From assembly GCF_009707545.1 (NCBI RefSeq), contig NZ_WLYK01000001.1:992001-1056000 (forward strand): a stretch of 64,000 bases of DNA, read 5' to 3'. Source of the stretch: Nakamurella alba (GTDB lineage: Bacteria; Actinomycetota; Actinomycetes; Mycobacteriales; Nakamurellaceae). Each line of letters starts with the position of its first letter. The stretch's first letter is position 1. The position numbers were made by a program, and so were the translations under genes. Below the pieces are notes generated by a model that was not told the origin of the DNA, did no database searches, and saw nothing but the letters and a program-made list of their open reading frames with translations. Positions 7,946-15,701 of this stretch are shown in pieces.

Positions 7946-9348
7946 TGCCGCCCCGTTCCCGCACCCCGCGGACCCGCACCCCGAAGCCCGGATCCCGTTC
8001 CGCCGAGCAGATCGCGGTGACCGCCACCGGGCCGCGCCCGGTCCCGGCCTTGCGCACCACGCCCACCCGGCGCCCCCCGGCCTACCGCACCGCGGTGCTG
8101 GACAACGGTCTGCAGGTGCTCGCCGTCCGGAAGCCGGGTACACCGCTGGCCGAGCTCCGGCTGCGGGTGCCGTTCGGCAACCGCACGCACGTGCAGGCCG
8201 CACGGGCAGAGCTGCTCGCCGCCACGCTGCTGCTCGGCACCGGCAGCCGATCCCGGGAACGGGTCGACGCGGATCTGGCCACGGTCGGCGGCCATCTGGG
8301 CACCGGGCTGGACCCGCAGCGGCTGGTCATCTCCGGATCCGTGCTGGCGCCGGGTCTGCCGCTGCTGCTGGACGTCCTGGCCGATTCGCTGACAGATCCC
8401 GCCTTCCACAAACGGGACGTGGCCGGCGAGCGCGAACGACTGCTGGAGCATCTCGCGGTCTCCGGCTCGCAGCCGTCGGTGGTCGCCCGGATGCTGTTGC
8501 AGGAGCGGCGTTTCGGCGATCACCCGGCGGCCTGGGACATGCCCGACCCGCAACTGGTCGCCGCGCTCACCCCGGCCGCGGTCCGGGAGCGGCACCGCAA
8601 CGGCGTGGTCCCGCGTGGTTCGATCCTGGTGCTCGTCGGGGACCTCTCCCCGGCGAAGGCCATCGAGCAGGCGGCGACCGCGTTGGCCGGCTGGACCTCC
8701 CGGGGCACCGCCCGGCCGCTCACCACGCCGCCGTGGATCGATGCCGGCCCGGTTCAGCTGCACCACCGCGAGAATGCGGTGCAGACCCAGATCCGGTTGA
8801 CCGCACCGGCGGTGCCGCGGACCGATCCCGGCTACGCCGCGGCCCAGCTGGCGAACCTGGTCTACGGCGGGTTCTTCTCCTCACGCCTGGTGGAGAACAT
8901 CCGGGAGGACAAGGGCTACACCTACTCCGCCCACTCCTCGCTGGAGTTCTGGCCCGGCCGGGCGGCGATCACCGTCGGCTTCGACACCAACACCGCGTCG
9001 ACCGCCGCCGCGCTGCTGGAGACCCGTTACGAGCTCGGACGTCTCGCGCTGACCCCGCCGACGGCTGCCGAGGTGGAGGCGGCCCGGAACTACGCCCTGG
9101 GCACACTGGCCACGTCGCTGTCCACCCAGGCGGGTCTGGCGTCCACGCTGTCCGCGCTCGCCGGTCACGGCCTGGACATCACCTGGCTCCGGGAGCACCC
9201 GGCCCGCCTGCGGGCGGTCGGCGTCGACGACGTGACCGCCGCCGCGGCGCGGGTGCTCGCACCGAGCAACTTCACCGGCGTGGTGCTGGGTGACGCCGAT
9301 GCCGTCGGTTCGGCGCTGGACCGGATCGGGGGAGTGGTGCGCGCATGA
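7945..9348 (+). CDS. M16 family protein, non-catalytic partner subunit
   Basis: 467 residues, homologous in layout to the previous protein but with the zinc site lost. Where HxxEH should stand, the sequence reads ARAELLAATLLLGTGS (about residues 88-105). The C-terminal half keeps the substrate-binding signature, including YGGFFSSRLVENIREDKGYTYSAHS (quoted in part: GGFFSSRL, REDKGYTYS), with the R/Y pair typical of the subunit that completes the active site of its partner. About 45 basic, Pro-rich residues precede the domain. Coupled on both sides: TGATG with the upstream gene and ATGA with nudC. Confidence 0.88.
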   Translation: MPPRSRTPRTRTPKPGSRSAEQIAVTATGPRPVPALRTTPTRRPPAYRTAVLDNGLQVLAVRKPGTPLAELRLRVPFGNRTHVQAARAELLAATLLLGTGSRSRERVDADLATVGGHLGTGLDPQRLVISGSVLAPGLPLLLDVLADSLTDPAFHKRDVAGERERLLEHLAVSGSQPSVVARMLLQERRFGDHPAAWDMPDPQLVAALTPAAVRERHRNGVVPRGSILVLVGDLSPAKAIEQAATALAGWTSRGTARPLTTPPWIDAGPVQLHHRENAVQTQIRLTAPAVPRTDPGYAAAQLANLVYGGFFSSRLVENIREDKGYTYSAHSSLEFWPGRAAITVGFDTNTASTAAALLETRYELGRLALTPPTAAEVEAARNYALGTLATSLSTQAGLASTLSALAGHGLDITWLREHPARLRAVGVDDVTAAAARVLAPSNFTGVVLGDADAVGSALDRIGGVVRA

Positions 9349-10316
9349 CGGGGCTGCCCGGGTGGTTCCCGATCGAGGTGCCGCTGCTGTCCAGGGGGAC
9401 CGCGGACCGCTCCGAGGACCTGCGGGACGCCGACCGGTCGCGGGCCGGATGGGCGACCGCCTCGGTGCTGGTGGTCGACGACAAGGGCAGGGTCGGCACC
9501 GTCACGACCGGCGACGGCCGGGTGGAGCTGGCGTTGCTGCCCGCTGCCGGTCTCGGTGAGGTGCCCCCGGCGGGGGCGGTGCTGCTCGGCCGGGTCACCC
9601 GCGCCGGAACCGAAGGGGCGCACGACGTCTGGGCGCTCTCCGGTGATCTCGACGACACCGTCGCCGACGGTGCGGCCGGCCTGCGTGAGCTCGGTGCGGC
9701 ACTCGACGACACCGATGCCGGGCTGCTGACCGCCGCGGTCTCGGTGCTCGGCTGGCACCGCGCCGGGCGGTTCTGCCCGCGCTGCGGGGAGCCCAGCGAG
9801 CCTCGGTCCGCCGGCTGGTCCCGGCACTGCCCCAACGGGCACGAGGAGTTCCCGCGTACCGACCCCGCGGTCATCGTGCTGGTGCACGACGGCGCGGACC
9901 GGATGGTGCTGGCCCGGCAACCGATCTGGCCGGCCGGGCGGTACTCGGTGCTGGCCGGGTTCGTGGAGGGTGGCGAGTCGTTGGAGGCGACCGTGCTGCG
10001 CGAGATCGAGGAGGAGGTCGGCCTGGTCGTCGAGGACATCACCTACCTCGGCTCGCAGCCGTGGCCGTTCCCCCGGTCGCTGATGCTCGGCTTCTCCGCC
10101 CGCGCCGATCCCGGTGATCCGCTGCGGCCGCGCGACGGCGAGATCGAGGAGGCGATGTGGGTGGACCGGGCGACCGTCCGGGCCGCCCTGGCCGGCGGCG
10201 ACGACTGGACCGCCCCGGACGACCCCCGGGCCACCGGTCCGGGCATCCTGCTGCCCGGTGAGGTCTCCATCGCCCGCCGGATGATCGAGGGCTGGGCCGC
10301 GCTCGACACCCCGTGA
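9345..10316 (+). CDS. nudC: NAD(+) diphosphatase / NADH pyrophosphatase NudC
   Basis: 323 residues. NudC splits NAD(H) into NMN(H) and AMP and can remove NAD caps from RNA. A zinc-ribbon begins with CPRCG near residue 143. Its second half reads C-P-N-G-H, so the fourth ligand is probably His or is supplied elsewhere. The Nudix box (GFVEGGES then REIEEEVGL) spans about residues 205-227. It is followed by the SQPWPFPRSLM motif that separates NudC from other Nudix enzymes. The gene overlaps the M16 partner by 4 bases (ATGA). nudC next to uvrD2 and whiB7 is conserved in Mycobacterium. Confidence 0.95.
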   Translation: MTGLPGWFPIEVPLLSRGTADRSEDLRDADRSRAGWATASVLVVDDKGRVGTVTTGDGRVELALLPAAGLGEVPPAGAVLLGRVTRAGTEGAHDVWALSGDLDDTVADGAAGLRELGAALDDTDAGLLTAAVSVLGWHRAGRFCPRCGEPSEPRSAGWSRHCPNGHEEFPRTDPAVIVLVHDGADRMVLARQPIWPAGRYSVLAGFVEGGESLEATVLREIEEEVGLVVEDITYLGSQPWPFPRSLMLGFSARADPGDPLRPRDGEIEEAMWVDRATVRAALAGGDDWTAPDDPRATGPGILLPGEVSIARRMIEGWAALDTP

Positions 10317-10398
10317 GCCGCTCGGTGCCCGACCGGGTTGTCCACATCTCCCGCGGCGCAGCACCGGCCCGTCGTACATCCGTGCGAAACTGGACGAC

Positions 10399-12450
10399 GT
10401 GACGGTGGACCTGCTGGCGGGACTGGACGACGGGCAACGGGCGGCGGTGCTCGCGCCCTCGGGGCCGGTCTGCGTGCTCGCCGGCGCCGGTACCGGCAAG
10501 ACCCGCACCATCACCCACCGCATCGCGCACCTGGTGGCGACCGGTGCGCACCCGGTGTCGGAGATCCTCGCGGTCACCTTCACCACCCGGGCGGCGGGGG
10601 AGATGCGGATCCGGCTGCGCGATCTGGGCGTGCCCGGTGTGCAGGCCCGCACCTTCCACTCGGCCGCGCTCAAGCAGCTGCGGTACTTCTGGCCCCGTGC
10701 GGTCGGCGGCCAGCTCTGGCCGGTGGTGGAGAACAAGCTGCGGCTGGTCGCCGCCGCCGCCCGCCGGGCCAATGCCGGCACCGACGCCGCGACCCTGCGG
10801 GACCTGGCGTCCGAGATCGAATGGTCCAAGGCCTGCCTGATCACCCCGGACACCTATGTGGCGGAGGTGGCGCGCCGCCGTCGTGACACCCCCGTCGCCG
10901 CCGACCTGGTCGGGAAGGTGTTCGCGAACTACGAGAAGGCCCGGGTGCAGTCCGAGCAGCTCGACTTCGACGACCTGCTGCTGCACACCTGCGCCGTGCT
11001 GGAGGAGGACGAGGACGTGGCCCGGGAGTTCCGGGCCCGGTACCGCTGCTTCGTCGTCGACGAGTACCAGGACGTCACCCCGCTGCAGCAGCGGCTGCTC
11101 GGCGCCTGGCTCGGCGGGCGCGACCAGCTGACCGTGGTCGGTGATGCGAACCAGACCATCTACTCCTTCGCCGGTGCCTCGCCGACCCACCTGCTCGACT
11201 TCGACCGCACCTACCCGAACGCCACCATCGTCCGGCTGGAGCGGGACTACCGGTCGACGCCGCAGGTGGTGACCCTGGCGAACCGGGTGATCGCTGCGGC
11301 CCAGGGACAGTCCGCCCGGCTCCGGCTCAAGCTCACCGCCGTGCTGCCGCCCGGCCCGGAGGCGACCTTCACCGAGCTGCCCGACGAGCCGGCCGAGGCG
11401 CGCAACGTCGCCGAGAAGGCCGCCGCACTCATCGCCGCCGGGCAGCCGGCATCCGGCATCGCCGTCCTCTATCGGATCAACGCGCAGTCCGAGGTCTACG
11501 AGAAGGCGCTGTCCGACGCCGGCGTGCCCTATCTGATCCGCGGCGGCGAGCGCTTCTTCGCCCGGCCCGAGGTGCGGCAGGCGCTCACCGCGCTGCGCCG
11601 CGCGTCGGTGGCGGCCGACGGCGGACTGCCCGAGGGCCGCACCCTGGTCGACGTGGTCCGTGCCGTGCTGGCCGATGTCGGTCTGACGGAGGAGCCACCG
11701 GCCGCCGGTGCCCTGCGGGACCGGTGGGAGTCCCTGCTGGCCCTGGTCGGGGTCGCCGAGGACCTGGCCGCCCTGGAGAGCACCGTCCCGGCCGACCTGG
11801 GCGCGCTGGTGGCCGAGCTGGAGCAGCGGGCCGAGGCGCAGCACGCACCGTCGGTGGAGGGCGTCACGCTGGCGTCGCTGCACGCGGCCAAGGGGCTGGA
11901 GTGGGACGTGGTGTTCCTGGTCGGGCTGACCGACGGCACCCTGCCCATCCAGCACGCCGAGTCGCCGGAGGAGATCGAGGAGGAGCGCCGGCTGCTCTAC
12001 GTCGGGATCACCCGGGCCCGCACCCGACTCGCGCTGTCCTGGGCGCTGTCCCGTGCGGAGGGTGGCCGGCGAACCCGACGGCGCAGCCGCTTCCTGACCG
12101 GGCTGGCGCCGGAGGGCCTGGCCGGTGCGACCCGCGCCCGGCCCGGGCAGAGCCGCTGCCGGATGTGCAACGGGGTGCTCACCGCGCCGGCCGAGATCAA
12201 GATCGGGCGGTGCGAGAACTGCCCGTCCACCGCGGATCCGGCACTGGTGGACGCACTGCGGGCCTGGCGCAAGGACCGCAGCGCCGCCTCGTCGGTGCCG
12301 GCCTACGTGGTGTTCAGCGATGCCACGCTGCTCGCCATCGCCGAGCGCCGGCCGGCCGACGGCGCCGCGCTGCTGGCCATCCCCGGCATCGGCCGGACCA
12401 AGCTCGACACCTACGGCAGCGAGGTCCTCGGCATCATCTCCGCGTCCTGA
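10399..12450 (+). CDS. uvrD2: ATP-dependent DNA helicase UvrD2
   Basis: 683 residues of a superfamily 1A 3'-5' helicase. Walker A GAGTGKT is at residues 29-35, DEYQD lies in motif II near 219, and motif VI (LLYVGITRARTRLAL) is at about 533. After the motor, a four-cysteine zinc element (CRMC near 586 and CENC near 603) is followed by an HRDC domain to the end. This tetracysteine-HRDC tail is what marks UvrD2 in mycobacteria and relatives. It starts at GTG with a weak -10 (GAAACT) 7 nt upstream. It is separated from nudC by 82 bp; the mycoredoxin gene found between them in Mycobacterium is absent. Confidence 0.95.
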   Translation: MTVDLLAGLDDGQRAAVLAPSGPVCVLAGAGTGKTRTITHRIAHLVATGAHPVSEILAVTFTTRAAGEMRIRLRDLGVPGVQARTFHSAALKQLRYFWPRAVGGQLWPVVENKLRLVAAAARRANAGTDAATLRDLASEIEWSKACLITPDTYVAEVARRRRDTPVAADLVGKVFANYEKARVQSEQLDFDDLLLHTCAVLEEDEDVAREFRARYRCFVVDEYQDVTPLQQRLLGAWLGGRDQLTVVGDANQTIYSFAGASPTHLLDFDRTYPNATIVRLERDYRSTPQVVTLANRVIAAAQGQSARLRLKLTAVLPPGPEATFTELPDEPAEARNVAEKAAALIAAGQPASGIAVLYRINAQSEVYEKALSDAGVPYLIRGGERFFARPEVRQALTALRRASVAADGGLPEGRTLVDVVRAVLADVGLTEEPPAAGALRDRWESLLALVGVAEDLAALESTVPADLGALVAELEQRAEAQHAPSVEGVTLASLHAAKGLEWDVVFLVGLTDGTLPIQHAESPEEIEEERRLLYVGITRARTRLALSWALSRAEGGRRTRRRSRFLTGLAPEGLAGATRARPGQSRCRMCNGVLTAPAEIKIGRCENCPSTADPALVDALRAWRKDRSAASSVPAYVVFSDATLLAIAERRPADGAALLAIPGIGRTKLDTYGSEVLGIISAS

Positions 12451-12612
12451 GTCCGATGCCTCCGGGTCCGCCGACCCGGTACGGCGTCGCGCGGCACGTG
12501 CCCGGCCGGAACGCGGGGTCAACGGTGCCGGATCTGTCCCGGATCGCGGCGCCCGCGAAACCCGTTGGCAGTACGCCGGTGTCAGAAGATCAGGAAAAGT
12601 TCGGGAAATCCT

Positions 12613-12652
12613 GGTAATTCGGTTGCGCGCCTCCGCGCGGGCGAACTACTCT
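12613..12652 (+). promoter_or_regulatory. whiB7 promoter: AT-rich element, -35 and -10
   Basis: -35 TTGCGC (12623-12628) and -10 TACTCT (12647-12652) are separated by 18 nt. An AT-rich patch (GGTAATTC, 12613-12620) lies immediately before the -35, in an otherwise GC-rich region. In mycobacteria WhiB7 itself activates promoters with an AT-rich element just upstream of the -35, through its AT-hook and its contact with the primary sigma factor. This arrangement therefore fits positive autoregulation. Transcription would start near 12659, about 410 nt before the whiB7 start codon. Confidence 0.65.
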
Positions 12653-12734
12653 CACACACGTTCCAGAAACAGCCCGGCAACACTGCCGGAGCCTCCCCGG
12701 ACGGGCAGGCAGCGAGAGCGAAGGAGGTGCCACG

Positions 12735-12914
12735 GTGATGATGATCAGCATAACGCCGATGATCGACGATCTGGGCACCCCGCGCGCTGCCGGTTTCCTG
12801 GGCACCGCTGTGTCTCCGATCGTCGTCGGTGCGCGCCTGCGCCACCTCGACAAGATCGAGGCCGCCGGCGCCGGCAACCAGCCCCGTTGGTCCGGGGAGA
12901 ACTCTGTGAGGTAG
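12735..12914 (+). CDS. Upstream ORF in the whiB7 leader (59 codons)
   Basis: It starts at GTG 12735 (ATG at 12738 and 12741 also fit) and stops at TAG 12912-12914. AAGGAGGT (12721-12728) lies 6 nt before it, the best ribosome binding site in the neighbourhood. The peptide begins with several Met/Ile residues, then IDDLGTPRAAGF, and contains AVSPIVVGARLRHLDK. A translated upstream ORF is a known feature of whiB7/wblC leaders. When ribosomes stall on it because of an antibiotic, the RNA fold downstream changes and read-through into whiB7 increases. The reading frame, strong RBS and distance fit that role. The conservation of the peptide itself was not checked. Confidence 0.7.
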   Translation: MMMISITPMIDDLGTPRAAGFLGTAVSPIVVGARLRHLDKIEAAGAGNQPRWSGENSVR

Positions 12915-12937
12915 CACCTCCGAGTATCTCTTCCCGG

Positions 12938-12967
12938 CCGCGGGTCTCTTCAGCAGAGACACCGCGG
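12938..12967 (+). terminator. Attenuator hairpin in the whiB7 leader
   Basis: CCGCGG-GTCTCT (12938-12949), loop TCAGC, then AGAGAC-A-CCGCGG (12955-12967): a 12-bp stem with one bulged A. It lies 24 nt after the upstream ORF stop and 103 nt before whiB7. It is followed by CTTCGGCGTTCCC rather than a clean T-run, so it is either a weak intrinsic terminator or one partner of a terminator/antiterminator switch. A GGAGGT site for whiB7 lies at 13056-13061, outside the hairpin. Confidence 0.55.
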
Positions 12968-13069
12968 CTTCGGCGTTCCCGGACCACACGACCACCCGAT
13001 TCGAGCGGGTCCGTCGCAGGAACCCCGCACATCCACCCGAAGAGATCACACACACGGAGGTGACAACCC

Positions 13070-13363
13070 GTGATCGCACTGACCGACAGCCCTCAGGTGA
13101 TCGAGGAGATCATCGGCGACCCGCAGTTCGCCAGAGAGCTGCCCTGCCACACCGGGGACCCGGACCTGTTCTTCGCCGAGCGGCCCGAGGACCTGGAGAA
13201 GGCCAAGGTGCTCTGCGCCGATTGTCCGCTGCGTGCAGCATGTCTCGCGGCGGCCCTCGAGCGGAGCGAGCCCTGGGGCGTATGGGGCGGCGAGATCTTC
13301 GACCACGGCGTGGTGATCGCCCGGAAGCGGCCCAGGGGCCGGCCCCGGAAGGTCGCCGCGTGA
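13070..13363 (+). CDS. whiB7: WhiB7-type transcriptional regulator of intrinsic antibiotic resistance
   Basis: 97 residues. The four Cys that hold the [4Fe-4S] cluster are C26 (PCHTGDPDLFF), and C-A-D-C plus the following Cys in CADCPLRAAC around residues 46-56. The G-V/I-W-G-G turn appears as GVWGGE. The C-terminal RGRPRK is an AT-hook, which together with the place beside uvrD2 identifies WhiB7 rather than another Wbl protein. WhiB7 binds the sigma-A C-terminal domain and activates export, ribosome-modification and other resistance genes. It starts at GTG with GGAGGT about 8 nt upstream. It is preceded by a 0.4-kb regulatory leader. Confidence 0.93.
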   Translation: MIALTDSPQVIEEIIGDPQFARELPCHTGDPDLFFAERPEDLEKAKVLCADCPLRAACLAAALERSEPWGVWGGEIFDHGVVIARKRPRGRPRKVAA

Positions 13364-13482
13364 ACCGCGACAACCGGCGCATCGTCCGGCAGCTGGACCG
13401 CACTCCACCGGCGGGCAGGAACGGCCTGCACGCCAACAACTCTCCGCGCATCGAGCGCAACCCACGACACAGGAGCATCGAG

Positions 13483-13593
13483 ATGTCACTCATGTTGGAA
13501 GAACTGGCACGTGACCGAATGCGTCAGGTGCAGCGCGACGTCGAGCAGGCCCGGACGGCCCGCCGGCATCGTCGGCAGCGCTCCGCGCGCTGA
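13483..13593 (+). CDS. Small basic protein (36 aa), unknown function
   Basis: It begins MSLMLEELARDRMRQ and continues as a very basic helix ending in RRHRRQRSAR. AGGAG lies 7 nt before the ATG, a better signal than for most genes here. Short proteins beginning MSLM/F-E-ELAR with a basic tail are common in actinobacteria. The same frame is open back to a GTG at 13360 that overlaps the whiB7 stop, giving a 77-residue alternative, but that upper part has no RBS of its own and no protein-like pattern. It may be co-transcribed with whiB7. Confidence 0.55.
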   Translation: MSLMLEELARDRMRQVQRDVEQARTARRHRRQRSAR

Positions 13594-13752
13594 GCACCCA
13601 CCCGGCAGCACCGCCGCGGCAGCGGACAGAACCGTTGCAGCGCACTGCATGTCAGGTCCGGAAGGCGCACCAAGAGGTGCGCCGTCCGGACCGGGCGGCG
13701 GTGATCCGGAAGATCCCGACGAGCACAGCACCAGCACCGTTCACCCACACAC

Positions 13753-13813
13753 CGAACAGCACGACGACCGGACCCGGCGGGGAGACCGCAGGGCCCGGTC
13801 GTCGTGCTGTTCG
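13753..13813 (+). terminator. Strong hairpin downstream of whiB7
   Basis: A perfect 19-bp inverted repeat: 13753-13771 pairs with 13795-13813 (arm begins CGAACAGCACGACGACCGG). The 23-nt loop can pair further (CCC with GGG). There is no T-run, as is usual for actinobacterial hairpin terminators. It is the likely end of the whiB7 transcript. Confidence 0.7.
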
Positions 13814-13930
13814 CGATCCGGAATTCGCCGGACCACCACGCCGTCCGCACTCCGCCTGACACCGTCGCGGGTACCTCGCCGACGTCGCTGCTGCCGGGGC
13901 CTGTCCCGGCCCGATCGTCGACCAGGTTCG

Positions 13931-13974
13931 CCGGCCCTCATCAGCCCGGCCCTCATCAGCCCGGCCCTCTCAGC
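13931..13974 (+). repeat. Short tandem repeat, 15-bp unit
   Basis: CCGGCCCTCATCAGC occurs twice head to tail (13931-13945, 13946-13960), followed by a 14-bp copy lacking one base (13961-13974). It lies in the 456-bp gap between the small basic protein and the zinc-ribbon gene. The rest of that gap holds only the hairpin at 13753 and the -10 box at 14038. Confidence 0.6.
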
Positions 13975-14037
13975 CCGGCACTTCTCCGGCCTTGGCCCGT
14001 CCCGGCGCGGTCACCGCCCCGGCCGGCCTTTCGGTCC

Positions 14038-14043
14038 TATCCT
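14038..14043 (+). promoter_or_regulatory. -10 box TATCCT of a probable leaderless transcript
   Basis: TATCCT ends 6 nt before the GTG at 14050 and no Shine-Dalgarno sequence is present. Confidence 0.45.
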
Positions 14044-14049
14044 GCTGTC

Positions 14050-14226
14050 GTGGAACGGGTTCCGGAGGACACGGTCACTTGCACGATGTGCGGCACCGTC
14101 GCCGCGGCGACCCCGTTGGACTGGGTGAGCGAGCGCGGGCCGCGCGGCCTCACCTGGGTGTGCGCCGTCTGCGCCCGCACCCATCTGCGGGCGATCGAGG
14201 CCAAACTCGACCAGGAGTGGTGGTGA
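14050..14226 (+). CDS. Small zinc-ribbon protein (58 aa)
   Basis: Two Cys pairs, CTMC (about residues 11-14) and CAVC (about 38-41), with 23 residues between them, form a rubredoxin-like zinc knuckle. The end (THLRAIEAKLDQEWW) is a short amphipathic helix. The GTG start sits 6 nt after a good -10 box. It faces the convergent ABC1 kinase gene 15 bp away. The function is unknown; small proteins of this kind bind RNA, DNA or protein partners. Confidence 0.7.
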   Translation: MERVPEDTVTCTMCGTVAAATPLDWVSERGPRGLTWVCAVCARTHLRAIEAKLDQEWW

Positions 14227-14241
14227 CCCGCCCGGGAGCGG

Positions 14242-15558
14242 TCAGCCGTCGTCGCCGAAGCCGGGCTGCCAGCGGGACACGATGTCGCGGAACGGCGCGG
14301 TCGCGTCCAGCTGGCAGAGCACGCCGATCGACCCGAAGGTCACCCGGTGGATCATCAGGTAGGACGGCGGCAGGTTCAGGTGCCGGGCGAGCTGCACGTC
14401 CTTGCTGCTCAGATCCGTCATCCGGGCCGCCCGCTCCTGCATCCAGGCACGGGTGAAGTGGAAGGTCTCGTGCCGCAACGGTTCCGCGAACGGGGCCAGG
14501 TACTCGATCAGGTGCTCCGGATCCGGGTCGAAGCCGGCGGGGATGAACCCCTCCGCGCGCAGACCTTCCACGAACTCGTCGGTGCGGCCGTCCAGCGCGA
14601 GGCGTGACATCCGCCCGATGATCGGCGGCGACCCGTTCGGCAGCCGCGCCACCGAGCCGAAGTCGATGGTGGCGAGCCGCCCGTCGGCGGTCAGCAGGTA
14701 GTTGCCGGGGTGCGGGTCGGAGTGCAGCAGCCCCACCCGCTGCGGCGCCGAGAAGTGCAGTTCGGTGAGCAGCCGACCGGCCAGGTCGCGCTCCGCGACC
14801 GTGCCCTCGCGGATGATGCCGAGCATCCCGGTGCCCTCCACCCACTCGGACACCACCACCTTGGGAGCGCTGGCCAACACCCTCGGCACCAGGATCTCCG
14901 GGTCCCCGGCATAGGCCTTGGCGAAGGCGCGCTGGTTCGCGGCCTCCGCGGTGTAGTCCAGCTCCTCCAGCACCCGTTCCCGCAGTTCGGCGAGCAGCGG
15001 CCGCACCTCGACGCCGGGCAGCATCAACCCCAGCAGCGGGGCCACCCGGTTGAGCTGGTTCATGTCGGCCCGCAGGGCGTCGCCGGCTCCCGGGTACTGG
15101 ATCTTCACCGCGACGTCGCGGCCGTCGTGCCACACCGCCCGGTGCACCTGGCCGATGCTCGCCGCCGCCGCGGCCTCGTCGTCGAAACTGTCGAACCGTT
15201 CCCGCCATGCACCGCCCAGCTGCTCGGCCAGCACCCGGTGCACGGTGGCGGTCGGCATCGGCGGCGCCGCGTTCTGCAGCCGGGACAGCGCCTCCCGGTA
15301 CGGCGCGGCGTGTTCCTCGGGAATCGCGGCCTCGTAGACCGACAGCGCCTGGCCGAACTTCATGGCACCGCCCTTGAGCGTGCCCAGCACGTCGAACACC
15401 TGCTCCGCGGTGCGGCGCTGCATCTCGGCGGTGATCTCCTCGCGGTCCTTGCCGATCAGCCGCTGTCCCCAGCCCTGGGCGACCCGCCCCGCCGCCGACA
15501 GCGGCAGGCCGGCCAGCCGGGCGGTGCGCCCCAGTGCGCCGCGGGGGATGTCGGACAT
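14242..15558 (-). CDS. ABC1/AarF-family (UbiB/ADCK-like) atypical kinase
   Basis: 438 residues. The ABC1 signature KxGQ appears as MKFGQ, near residue 66. The ATP-anchoring Lys is in VAVKIQYPG near 149, the catalytic loop LHSDPHPGN near 274, and the metal-binding DFG in TIDFGS near 298. These kinases act as ATPases in isoprenoid-lipid/quinone metabolism in other organisms; the actinobacterial target is unknown. The gene next to whiB7/uvrD2 is conserved in Mycobacterium (the Rv3197 position). ATG 15558 is favoured over an upstream ATG at 15576 because AACAAT, a -10-like box, ends 6 nt before it. Confidence 0.88.
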   Translation of the reverse strand: MSDIPRGALGRTARLAGLPLSAAGRVAQGWGQRLIGKDREEITAEMQRRTAEQVFDVLGTLKGGAMKFGQALSVYEAAIPEEHAAPYREALSRLQNAAPPMPTATVHRVLAEQLGGAWRERFDSFDDEAAAAASIGQVHRAVWHDGRDVAVKIQYPGAGDALRADMNQLNRVAPLLGLMLPGVEVRPLLAELRERVLEELDYTAEAANQRAFAKAYAGDPEILVPRVLASAPKVVVSEWVEGTGMLGIIREGTVAERDLAGRLLTELHFSAPQRVGLLHSDPHPGNYLLTADGRLATIDFGSVARLPNGSPPIIGRMSRLALDGRTDEFVEGLRAEGFIPAGFDPDPEHLIEYLAPFAEPLRHETFHFTRAWMQERAARMTDLSSKDVQLARHLNLPPSYLMIHRVTFGSIGVLCQLDATAPFRDIVSRWQPGFGDDG

Positions 15559-15701
15559 GACCCCATTGTTCCTCACGACGATCTTCGGCCGGTGGCATTA
15601 ACGGTTCTTCGGTGGTCGCGGGCGGTCTGCAGTGGATTCGTGAGGGGTGTGCAGTGGTCCTCGGTGACTTTCGGACGCCGACGGCCGGACCGCGCCGGCG
15701 T

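Noticed and set aside
12582-13079. Minus-strand ORFs over the whiB7 leader
   Set aside because: They lie opposite a leader with clear promoter, RBS and hairpin, and show no protein-like pattern.
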